Of a stretch of DNA of 39,679 nucleotides, positions 1 through 7,740 are shown piece after piece. Numbering within the stretch: the first letter of the stretch is position 1; the number at the start of each line of letters is the position of its first letter. The stretch is taken from NCBI GenBank assembly GCA_903926075.1, contig CAIYHQ010000114.1, forward strand, positions 1 through 39,679. The letters are read 5' to 3'. The notes under the pieces were generated by a model, which was not told the DNA's origin, searched no databases, and saw nothing but the letters and a program-made list of their open reading frames with translations. This stretch comes from an uncultured Methanomicrobiales archaeon (GTDB lineage Archaea > Halobacteriota > Methanomicrobia > Methanomicrobiales > Methanospirillaceae). The translations under genes were made by a program, and so were the position numbers.

Positions 1-86
1 GGTGCTTTTGAAAAAAATCCATGGATTACAAAATGTAAGTTGCTATCTAATAAATTAACTGAACAGACCCCTTTGAAAGTATGTAC

Positions 87-991
87 TTAAAGGGCTGAAT
101 AGTTACACAATTTCCTACTAATAATCAACCTTATAATTGAAATTTGAATGAAGACTTCTGTAATATCATCATTCTTTGATTTCATATGTCTAAAAAGATC
201 CTAACTTTTTAACTCCTTGAAGAGATTCTTAATATCCATCATGCATAATACAACGACACTATATCTTTTCCCAAAGGGTCATTTTCAGGAATATTTGTGA
301 AGTATGTGTGATACTCGTCAGTTTTTTCGTCAAATATTACTATAAATCGCATATTTACGGTTGATTCTGTTTTCTTTTTACTATCATTGAAATACTTGAC
401 AGCCACTCGTGCATCAATGGTAAGTTTGTATGATCGGATCGATTCAATGACTTTATGAATGTCCTGTCCAATCAGTTTCGTTTAGATTTTTTCTGGGACA
501 TCTAGGCTTATCGAAACCACTAGAGATTTTGTAATTGTTTTTAATCAAGTCAAATAAAACTCTCTGTATGAATTTATTTTAGCAAACGAATCAAATTTAA
601 AAAAGCCCCTATCCTTACGGAATAAAATACTTTTCACCCATTGACCAATGGTCAGAGTTTTTGAAGGATTGGTTTTTTCCGGAAAAAATTCTATAGTTTT
701 CGACCCATTGCAAACAAAATTCAATAATAAAGAGACTTTTATTCCTACTGCAATCCTTCGTGCTCGTATTGCAGGATATTTATCAGCAAAATAATGAAGT
801 GCTCTTAAATCATGTTCGGATGAAGCATACCAAAAAAGATGAGGTTCATTCATACTGAATTCCAGCTCAAATTCCTCCATGCATTTGGTCCATTTACTCT
901 CATCGCATTTGTTGACGGGAGATAATTCATTTAAAAAAAGGATGCTTAGAATGGTAAATATTTTATTGTCATACACTCTAAAATTTCCCAT
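87..991 (-). pseudogene. Decayed IS4-type DDE transposase
   Basis: The 5' half is an open frame of 148 codons (991 down to 545). It contains the run RARRIAVGIKVSLLL and then TLTIGQWVK, which fit the central part of IS4-type transposases. Reading on in the same frame past a TGA near 547 gives LVVSISLDVPEKI, another stop, then about 78 codons including YHTYFTNIPEND, the usual block before the catalytic C-terminal helix. A frame change near 245 continues with LFKELKS, a stop, and IIRLIISRKLCNYSAL, ending at 87. At least three stops and one frameshift make it non-functional, and the YxxRxxxE-like helix is ruined. The family call rests on motif memory; no terminal repeats were found. An annotation pipeline may call only the 545..991 piece, as a hypothetical protein. 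Confidence 0.68.
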
Positions 992-1105
992 AATCTGTAT
1001 GGTATAAATATTAAAAATATGAAATAAATTAGTTAATATAATTTATTATACCTTCTTATATTCAAATGCGATCTAAATAAAAACTAAAATATACTGAGGG
1101 AAAAT

Positions 1106-2599
1106 TTGACTCCAAAATTTCGTGCACTCATACTAACTGCAATTCCTATTGAATTTGCTGCTATTAGCGAGTATTTGTCTGATATAAAAAATGAGGACAA
1201 TAAATATGATATTGGGATAATATCCTTGAATAACATTTGTTGGGAAATTGTATTAGTTGAAACTGATATGCTTAATGCTGCTGCAGGAATAGAAACAACA
1301 CAAGGTATAATCAAATATAATCCAGACATTGTCCTTTTTGTTGGGATTGCTGGTGGCATAAAAAAGGTTTCTCACGGAGATTTAGTTTGTCCGCAAAAAG
1401 TAATTGGTTATGAGTCAGGAAAAGCAGATGATGACTATAAACTCCGTTTAGAAGAATATCGCCCAAAAGACGACATGGTACAACTTGCCAGAAACGTAAT
1501 TAGGGGAAAAAAATGGACTGAAAGAATAATCAGAAAAGAAAATAAAGAAAATATAAACGTAATTGTAGAGCCCATGGTATCCGGAGAAAAGGTAATTAGT
1601 TCAACGAAATCAGATCTTTATAAATCTATTGCTCAAAATTGCAGTAGTGCTGTTGCAGTAGATATGGAAGGAGTCGGATTCCTTCAAGCAATTCATAAAA
1701 ATCAAAATCCTGATGCACTTCTTATTAGGGGAATTTCTGATCTCATTGATGATAAAAACGATGAAAATGATGCTAAGTGGCAGCCAATTGCAGCACAAAA
1801 TGCAGCGGCTTTTGCATTTGAAGTATTAGCTCTATATGGTCAAACTCAACAAAATAATAAAAAACCTTCATTGAATACCAAATCAAAATTCACATCTCAA
1901 TCTCCTCCTCCTATCTCACCACCTAAAAATCTCCTTAAACCTAAGTTAACTTCACATTACAAAATTCTTTTAGGGATAGCTGGTTTTTTGATCATAATTG
2001 CATTAATGTTCACAACGGGGGTGCTACCAGGCCCTTTTGGTAATATAATAAAACCCATGATACCAATGACTCCGACAAAATTACCACAGGCCACAACCCT
2101 TTCAGCGGCTATAATGGCAGTTCCCGGGAATGGTACTGAATTGGATTGGGAGAGGGAAGGCACGCTAAAACAAATTAACCACGATTACCTAGGAGCTAAT
2201 TATGCATATATTAAGGCAATAGAATTAAATCCTAATAGTTCTATGAACTGGAGAAATTTAGGTAATAACCTCATTTCAATTAAGAAATATTCAGAAGCAG
2301 TAGAAGCTTTCGACAAGGCAATATATTATGACTCGAATAATACAGGTGCATGGATTGACAAAGGTAGTGCTTTAATTTATCTGGGAAAAAATTCAGAAGC
2401 TCTCAGTGCCTTCGATCATGCAATATTATTAGATCCAACACAAAAGCAAGCTTGGCATAATAAAGGCGTTGTTTTAAAGAGTATGAAACGATATCCAGAA
2501 GCTCTCAGTGCCTTTAAAAAGGCCATTGCTATCGACCCTAATCTTCAAATAGCCATTGACAATAAAACAGAAATCGAGAAGATGATGAATTTGAAGTGA
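1106..2599 (+). CDS. Nucleoside phosphorylase-like (PNP/MTAN fold) membrane protein with TPR repeats
   Basis: Start is TTG, chosen because GAGGG lies at 1096-1100 just upstream. Residues 1-245 form a PNP_UDP_1-type domain: GIAGG near residue 81, VDMEG near 187 (ribose-binding Met-Glu) and GISDLID near 210 (catalytic Asp region). A Pro/Ser/Lys-rich linker follows, then one predicted membrane helix at about 287-308. Residues 350-490 carry about four TPR units (repeated EAxxAFxxAIxxDP pattern). Housekeeping MTA/SAH nucleosidases are about 230-250 aa, so the membrane and TPR parts are additions. PNP-family domains joined to repeat domains are known as predicted effectors in prokaryotic conflict systems, so an NAD/nucleoside-cleaving defence role is possible but not shown. 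The gene stands alone, with decayed mobile DNA on its left. Confidence 0.82.
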   Translation: MTPKFRALILTAIPIEFAAISEYLSDIKNEDNKYDIGIISLNNICWEIVLVETDMLNAAAGIETTQGIIKYNPDIVLFVGIAGGIKKVSHGDLVCPQKVIGYESGKADDDYKLRLEEYRPKDDMVQLARNVIRGKKWTERIIRKENKENINVIVEPMVSGEKVISSTKSDLYKSIAQNCSSAVAVDMEGVGFLQAIHKNQNPDALLIRGISDLIDDKNDENDAKWQPIAAQNAAAFAFEVLALYGQTQQNNKKPSLNTKSKFTSQSPPPISPPKNLLKPKLTSHYKILLGIAGFLIIIALMFTTGVLPGPFGNIIKPMIPMTPTKLPQATTLSAAIMAVPGNGTELDWEREGTLKQINHDYLGANYAYIKAIELNPNSSMNWRNLGNNLISIKKYSEAVEAFDKAIYYDSNNTGAWIDKGSALIYLGKNSEALSAFDHAILLDPTQKQAWHNKGVVLKSMKRYPEALSAFKKAIAIDPNLQIAIDNKTEIEKMMNLK

Positions 2600-3120
2600 G
2601 GAAATAAAAAGAGAGAAACAAATAAGAAATTTAGATAAATTCCTCAAATCTAAGTTTCAATGGCTATTTCACGGTTGATTCAATTATTACCAAACTTTGC
2701 CATAAAAGAATACGCGTGTTCTTGGTTTAATTTATTTCTGCCCAAAACCAAGAAATAATTAAACGGCTTCCAACCTAATTATAACCGTTCCTATAGTAAT
2801 CATTTATATGGTGGAAAATTAGTATCAGATTTTCAATTTTTCATTTCAGAGCATGAATATTTAAAAAGTCAGGAACCTAATGCCAATTATTATTTTTATA
2901 TTGTTTATGAAATAAATTAAAAATTACCTAAAATTAAAACAATTCATGGTCACAAGTTGGATAGAACATTCATACGCCAAATAAAGTACCGAGTTGCAAT
3001 TTAGGAAAAAAACGTTGATAAAATGACTGAATAAATTATCACATGTTATTTTGAATTTTATTGAGATGAAGAAGAAAGAATTCAAAATAACCTTATTAAC
3101 ATCAAAATTTTTAAAACCAA
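2600..3120. other. AT-rich intergenic region without recognisable genes
   Basis: About 520 bases with frequent stops in all frames. I see no RNA gene, no convincing inverted repeat and no coding remnant. The right end leads into the promoter of the first histone gene. Confidence 0.6.
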
Positions 3121-3480
3121 GCCGGAAATCTTATCTATTCTAAAAGATATGTTTTATTAGGCAAAAATTATGGCAGAATTACCAAGTGCAGCAGTAATAA
3201 GAATCGCAAAGGCCATCGGGGCCGAGCGTGTGGGAAGCGATGCAGTTAAAGTGATGGTAGAGAAAGCAGAGGAATACATCGGCCAGCTAACAAAAGAAGC
3301 AACCAAATTGGCCACCCATGCCGGAAGGAAGACACTCAAAGAAGAAGACATTGACTTGGCAGCTCAGAGCTTCAAATAACCATTGAGAGAATACCCCCAA
3401 TAAATCACCCTTCTTTTTACCCCTCCCTCCTCATCTGTATCACCGACGCCCCAACCGCCTCCCTATTCTCCGCAACCTCA
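3121..3480. repeat. Duplicated histone segment, copy 1
   Basis: This stretch matches 4461..4813. Similarity covers upstream DNA (AATCTTATC, then TAAAA, then AGGC before the start codon), the whole histone gene, and about 100 bases of non-coding DNA after the stop (CACCCTTCTTT, CTCCGCAACCTCA). The shared flanks show that the two histone genes came from one segmental duplication, not separate acquisition. Confidence 0.8.
3170..3379 (+). CDS. Archaeal histone (HMf-like), copy A
   Basis: The 69-residue protein is one histone fold with no tails, the usual length for methanogen HMf/HMt histones. It begins MAELPSAAVIRIAKAIGAER (helix 1 and loop 1), continues with the long helix 2 around VEKAEEYIGQLTKEATKLA, and ends with the family's HAGRKTLKEEDI, which forms loop 2 and helix 3. 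Such proteins dimerise and wrap DNA. A weak AGG lies upstream of the ATG. Its paralog at 4510 differs mainly in loop 1 and helix 2. Confidence 0.97.
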   Translation: MAELPSAAVIRIAKAIGAERVGSDAVKVMVEKAEEYIGQLTKEATKLATHAGRKTLKEEDIDLAAQSFK

Positions 3481-3663
3481 CCGGAAGCTGTGACAATACG
3501 ACCGGCGTCGGTGACAACGTCATGCGAAACTACCTGACAACCTTGCGAAACTCTCCGCAAATCAGACCGCAACACACCCATCACGACCTCGAAGCTTGCG
3601 AAACAGATAACCGGTGGTAATGCATGGACACACATCTATCAGAATTTAGGATTCAACTCAGTT

Positions 3664-3903
3664 TTAGAGCCATAAAGAGGGAAATGAACTGATAGAGACG
3701 AGAAAGAAAAAGATTCTTGACACTGAACAAAGTGGAACGGATCCTTCACTCTGCAATTCCCCAATAGGAATAAGATGCTTTTTGAGAAATGAGAGTACGG
3801 TATCCATTAGGTCACACGCCTCTTCCTGGCTCATTGCACCACCCACGTCACCGCCATATCTGATGGTGACAGCGTAAGGAGTCAGATAAGCAAGCCTTTG
3901 GAT
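3664..3903 (-). pseudogene. 5'-truncated HEPN-domain remnant
   Basis: In frame from 3903 the translation reads IQRLAYLTPYAVTIRYGG, then EEACDLMDTVLSFLKKHL. This fits the C-terminal helices of HEPN proteins paired with minimal nucleotidyltransferases (YAVxxRYP, then EEAxxxxxxAxxVxxFVKxxL). A stop codon lies in frame directly before it, and no N-terminal HEPN helices or RxxxxH motif are visible, so the gene is truncated. It lies 28 bases after the nucleotidyltransferase gene on the same strand, the normal arrangement of an MNT/HEPN toxin-antitoxin pair. The extension after KKHL does not look like HEPN. Confidence 0.6.
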
Positions 3904-3931
3904 TTAAATTGGAAGAGAAATTTCCGCATCT

Positions 3932-4249
3932 TCATTCTGCCTCATAGAGCGTCCTTCCTTCACGAATACTGAAAAACAATGTCGAACCTATAGGTGGATT
4001 GCCGATTTCACTAATGGAACTTACAAGAATATCAACTCCAATACCTGGTGCAACCCTTCCAATTGTATTACGTACTTCAGCCATCTTCCGGCCTTTTTCA
4101 GAGACCTTTTCAAAAACAACTAAAAGTTCGAGATCTGAATCTTCTGTCTGTTCACCACAGGCATACGAACCAAACAAAATAACCTGTTGAGGATGTTCAA
4201 TTGCGACAACCCGTTCGACAATCTTCTTAATATCAGTATCAGCTAGCAT
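3932..4249 (-). CDS. Minimal nucleotidyltransferase (MNT family), likely orphan antitoxin
   Basis: The 105-residue protein has the nucleotidyltransferase signature ILFGSYACGEQTEDSDLELL near residues 24-43, with a further acidic residue in VDILVSS. In this family GS plus a DxD pair hold the metal-nucleotide complex. Here the second acidic residue is Glu (DLE), a change that may weaken or retain activity. MNT proteins usually work as antitoxins that modify or bind a HEPN ribonuclease. The HEPN partner immediately downstream is truncated, so this gene may now be an orphan. It sits between the two duplicated histone segments and points against them. Length is normal for the family. Confidence 0.85.
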   Translation of the reverse strand: MLADTDIKKIVERVVAIEHPQQVILFGSYACGEQTEDSDLELLVVFEKVSEKGRKMAEVRNTIGRVAPGIGVDILVSSISEIGNPPIGSTLFFSIREGRTLYEAE

Positions 4250-4460
4250 GCAATTTTGTCTTTTTGTAAATACCTGTTCTCTACTATGCTATTAATTCTC
4301 TTTCTCCATCTATGCAAGATATCCATTCACTCAGGTGGTTTATGATCACCTCCATTAAGAAAAAATCTGATTCTTTATCCTTTTTTAATATCCTGGTCAG
4401 CCAAGACAATCTTCTTCTCTTTACTTTGATAATTATCAGGGTCTCATAATAAAAGATCAT

Positions 4461-4813
4461 CCCGATAATCTTATCCCTCTTAAAACAAACCCTATTTCAG
4501 GCTAAATTCATGGCAGATTTACCTAGTGCAGCAGTAATCAGAATCGCAAAGGCCAACGGAGCCGAGTGTGTTGGAAGCGATGGAACTAAAGTGCTGATAG
4601 AGAAGGCAGAGGAGTACATCGGAAATCTGATAAAAGAAGCAACTAAACTGGCCACCCATGCCGGAAGGAAGACACTCAAAGAAGAAGACATTGACCTGGC
4701 AGCTCAGATCTTCAAATAACCATCGAGTGATTATTCCCAATAACTCACCCTTCTTTCACCCCTCACTCCGCATCACCGACTCCCTCACCGCCTGCCTTTT
4801 CTCCGCAACCTCA
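4461..4813. repeat. Duplicated histone segment, copy 2
   Basis: Counterpart of 3121..3480, with the same order of upstream DNA, histone gene and about 95 bases of downstream DNA. Read on the minus strand, both downstream tails end in similar peptides (GEVAENREAV and SEVAEKRQAV, each closing shortly after in an EG stop). The duplicated unit may therefore also include the 3' end of an older, now decayed gene. Confidence 0.78.
4510..4719 (+). CDS. Archaeal histone (HMf-like), copy B
   Basis: A 69-residue single histone fold, very close to the protein at 3170. The last part (ATKLATHAGRKTLKEEDIDL) is identical and the N-terminus is nearly so (MADLPSAAVIRIAKANGAE). Differences cluster in loop 1 and the start of helix 2: a Cys in ECVGSDGTK instead of RVGSDAVK, and IEKAEEYIGNLIKE instead of VEKAEEYIGQLTKE. 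These lie around the DNA-contacting loop and the dimer helix, so the two may form homo- and heterodimers with different DNA affinity. A Cys is unusual in these small histones. Confidence 0.97.
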   Translation: MADLPSAAVIRIAKANGAECVGSDGTKVLIEKAEEYIGNLIKEATKLATHAGRKTLKEEDIDLAAQIFK

Positions 4814-4918
4814 CTATACGAGGCACCGGGATTCTCCTGGAACAGCCGCCATATCAAGTTCCTGGTGTTCCCCTTCGATTCCACATCCTCATCAATCGAT
4901 GACTCTCGCGAAAATCAG

Positions 4919-4966
4919 TTGTCACCTCTTGACAACCTGTGACAACACCGGTCGCGACTTTGACAA
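4919..4966. promoter_or_regulatory. Cluster of TGACAA boxes, possible operator
   Basis: TTGTCA at 4919 and TGACAA at 4930 form a perfect inverted repeat with a 5-base spacer. Further TGACAA boxes start at 4940 and 4961, so spacing is 10 and 21 bases, close to whole helical turns. The cluster lies about 100 bases before the COG1361 gene. Similar TGACAA boxes occur after the first histone gene (3491, 3512, 3535). Function is inferred only from spacing. Confidence 0.3.
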
Positions 4967-5062
4967 CATTATTGAAAAGACTACAATTACAATGATATTG
5001 ATATCAGTAACATTAATTTAAACTCTGCACGTATACCATAAAAGATGGGAGAATCGCTTTAT

Positions 5063-6367
5063 ATGCGGTATCGGGATTGGCGACAAATAGTATTGGTTTT
5101 TCTTGTTCTATGTACTGGGGCTGGGTTTTGTATCATTCCCTGCCAGGCAGGCGAAAAATACTTTTCAGGTGGGCCTGAACTTTTCGTATCTCTTGATTCA
5201 AGTAACGAGTTAGTCCCAGGGACAACAACAGATATACCGCTTGTTCTTCAGAATAAAGGGAAAATCACGATGGAATTTTATAATTATTACACTATTCAGC
5301 CTGATTATATCCCGACGACTGCGAAATTTGCGACAGTTATGCTTTTACCAGGAAATGCCCCGCTGAAGGTCAAGTCAAATCCCCAGGCTGTTGGTGATAT
5401 CCCGGCAGGAGTGGTAGTCCCTGCCGATTTCACGGTCGAAGTTCCGCAGGACGCAAAGGCCGGTCATTATCTGATGCAGGCGGTCGTCACCTACCAGTAT
5501 GTCCCGGTAGTTGAACAACAGAGCAGTACCAATATTGAATATTATTTCAAGGATGAAAAGGTCGTTCTTCCGGTTCATGTCGTAGTAAAGCCGATGGTCG
5601 ACATTTCGGTGGAAAATACCGACAGTAAGGACCTCCATGCGGGCGGTGAAGGGTATGTCACGTTTACTATACGGAATACCGGTAATGATACGGGTAACCG
5701 GGCATCTATCTTTTTGGCAGCTAGTGCCGGAAGCCCGGTCGTCCCATACAGTGACGGGATTTATGTCGGAGACCTGCCTCCGGGCGGGACTGCAGAGCCC
5801 CGCTTTAAAGTCTCGGTATCTGAAAATGCAGACCCTACACAGTTTTATCCGCTCGATATGTATGCAACTTACAATGACTTTGAAGGAAATACCGTCCAGT
5901 CACCAACAATAAGCACCGGGGTAAAATTCGGGGAAAAAGTACGTTTTGAACGTACAGGCCCGCCATCAGTACTTTACCCTGGAAAGACAGGGATTCTAAG
6001 TGCCACCTACAGGAATTCAGGGAATACTACCGTTTACAATGCACAGGCCCGCATCAGTGTTATTGCCCCGTTTTCAAGCGATGATGCCACTGCGTACCTG
6101 GGTGACTTATTGCCAGGACAATCGGCAACAGCTGTATTCAGTGTTAAAACTGACAAAGGAACAACAATAAAAGCCTATTCGGTCAATTCACAGATACAAT
6201 ACACAAATTCCGACAATACCGCGTTTGTTACTGAAAATATCCCTGTGATTATAGATGTGCAACCAGAATCAGGTAACTGGATAATTATTGGCCTACTGCT
6301 TATTGTTATCATACTGGGAGGAGCATATTTCTGGCACAGGAGAAAGAAGACACGAGCGATAAATTGA
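5063..6367 (+). CDS. COG1361-type secreted/S-layer-like protein with C-terminal membrane anchor, paralog 1
   Basis: I prefer the ATG at 5063 because GGAG lies at 5048-5051 and the N-terminus becomes a normal signal peptide (basic start, hydrophobic stretch VLVFLVLCTGAGF, cut near CQAG). An in-frame ATG at 5045 is the alternative. The body holds repeated immunoglobulin-like NEW3/CARDB modules, seen in recurrent phrases such as NTGNDTGN and YRNSGNTT followed by LPPGGTA or LLPGQSA. One membrane helix (IIIGLLLIVIILGGAYFW) and a basic tail close the protein, so most of it faces outside. It overlaps or abuts the next gene, a paralog, and both converge with an RND exporter. This set recurs in methanogens and suggests an envelope-export function. 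Substrate unknown. Confidence 0.8.
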   Translation: MRYRDWRQIVLVFLVLCTGAGFCIIPCQAGEKYFSGGPELFVSLDSSNELVPGTTTDIPLVLQNKGKITMEFYNYYTIQPDYIPTTAKFATVMLLPGNAPLKVKSNPQAVGDIPAGVVVPADFTVEVPQDAKAGHYLMQAVVTYQYVPVVEQQSSTNIEYYFKDEKVVLPVHVVVKPMVDISVENTDSKDLHAGGEGYVTFTIRNTGNDTGNRASIFLAASAGSPVVPYSDGIYVGDLPPGGTAEPRFKVSVSENADPTQFYPLDMYATYNDFEGNTVQSPTISTGVKFGEKVRFERTGPPSVLYPGKTGILSATYRNSGNTTVYNAQARISVIAPFSSDDATAYLGDLLPGQSATAVFSVKTDKGTTIKAYSVNSQIQYTNSDNTAFVTENIPVIIDVQPESGNWIIIGLLLIVIILGGAYFWHRRKKTRAIN

Positions 6368-6375
6368 CGGTTTCT

Positions 6376-7740
6376 ATGACCTTTCCGTGTCAAAATCACA
6401 AGGTGAAACGAGGAGGTTTACAGCTAACCCTGATTTTCTGCCTGGTCTTCTCTTTTTTCCTTTGCTGCACACCCGCGTTTGCAATCAGTTACACTTACCT
6501 GGATACAGGTTCGCAACCTGATCTAGTTGCGCATACAGAGGGCGATACCAGGTATTATCCGGGTGATACATTCCAAATGAGTGTTCTCCTCACAAATAAA
6601 GGAAGAGACACGGCAATGCAGGTTGCTCCGCGATTATCAGCAGGAGCGTATGACCCAAGTACAGCACTGGGGGTAACCGTAACGCCGGATGCCGCAGACG
6701 CCCCGGTCACATTAAAGACTCTCCCTGTTGTTGTCGGCGATATTGGTCAGTGGGACGAGGCCAGGGTCACTATCTATGGGACCGTCCGCGAGAATGCGAC
6801 CCCGGGTGTCTATCCTATACAAATCGTGGTGGCTTTCAACTATGTGTATGCAATACCCATGACCGATAGCAGTTACTCATCGATAAACAAGCTCTACAAC
6901 CAAAAAGTACAGACTCTCCCTGCAAGACTCATTGTCATGAGCGAAGTCAAACCATCAATAATCAGTGAAAAATATGAAAACATGGTACCTGGTACACAGG
7001 GGTACGTGATAGCGGAAGTCAGAAATACAGGATATGCGACCGGAAATAAAGTCCTCCTGGGAATTACACCTTCTGACAACATCACTTTCCAAATGGTTGA
7101 TGAAGGCGTTTATCTCGGAAGATTCGGTCCGGATGAGACTGCATCGGTTCGGGTGAGGATAGCGGTAAAAGAGAATACTGCCGCCGGGTCTTACCCTGCA
7201 GTTCTCGATGGTAAGTATTGGGATGCTGATGGAATAATCCATACAATAAAACCGGTCCATATGGGTATTACAGTATCCAGGGGTGCAGTTATTGAAGCGA
7301 TAACGAAAGATCTGACTATTTCACCTGGGGCAACAGAGACAATAAATGTAACATATAGAAATACCGGCGACACTCCAGCTATCAACGCACAGGCACGAAT
7401 TATTGGAAACCAGGTGATTATTCCTGTGAGTGATTCTGTTTCATTTGGAATTCTTGGTCCAGGAGAATCGAAAACTGCACAATTTCGTATTTCTGCAAAG
7501 TCGCCAATCGCAGGAAAAAAGTATGATGTTGATACTGAGGTGAAATATCAGGATGGACTGGGAGCTCTCATGCTATCAGAAAAAATGAGTTTTGGGATCC
7601 TGGTTCAAAAACAGGAAGGTCCTGGTGCAATACTCTCAAATCCCGTTTACCTCATTATCATTGCAGGGATATTTGCAATCCTTATCTATGCAGTCTGGAA
7701 ATTATATCAGAAACGTTCCCTGAATAATTCAGTGCCCTGA
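6376..7740 (+). CDS. COG1361-type secreted/S-layer-like protein with C-terminal membrane anchor, paralog 2
   Basis: This is the second of two adjacent paralogs, with the same architecture: signal peptide (LTLIFCLVFSFFLCC, cut near AFA), several NEW3/CARDB-like beta modules, and one membrane helix (VYLIIIAGIFAILIYAVWKL) with a basic tail. Shared module phrases with its neighbour include VTYRNTGDTPAINAQARI here and the matching YRNSGNTTVYNAQARI there. The start is uncertain: ATG at 6376 is given, but TTG at 6364 overlaps the preceding stop and would imply translational coupling, and neither has a strong ribosome-binding site. The 3' end overlaps the convergent exporter gene by 12 bases. Function beyond envelope localisation is unknown. 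Confidence 0.78.
   Translation: MTFPCQNHKVKRGGLQLTLIFCLVFSFFLCCTPAFAISYTYLDTGSQPDLVAHTEGDTRYYPGDTFQMSVLLTNKGRDTAMQVAPRLSAGAYDPSTALGVTVTPDAADAPVTLKTLPVVVGDIGQWDEARVTIYGTVRENATPGVYPIQIVVAFNYVYAIPMTDSSYSSINKLYNQKVQTLPARLIVMSEVKPSIISEKYENMVPGTQGYVIAEVRNTGYATGNKVLLGITPSDNITFQMVDEGVYLGRFGPDETASVRVRIAVKENTAAGSYPAVLDGKYWDADGIIHTIKPVHMGITVSRGAVIEAITKDLTISPGATETINVTYRNTGDTPAINAQARIIGNQVIIPVSDSVSFGILGPGESKTAQFRISAKSPIAGKKYDVDTEVKYQDGLGALMLSEKMSFGILVQKQEGPGAILSNPVYLIIIAGIFAILIYAVWKLYQKRSLNNSVP

Noticed and set aside
3417-3635. Open frame after the first histone gene on the minus strand
   Set aside because: Only its last residues resemble the matching tail after the second histone gene, and the rest has no conserved frame. 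It is treated as part of the duplicated, decayed flank, not as a gene.
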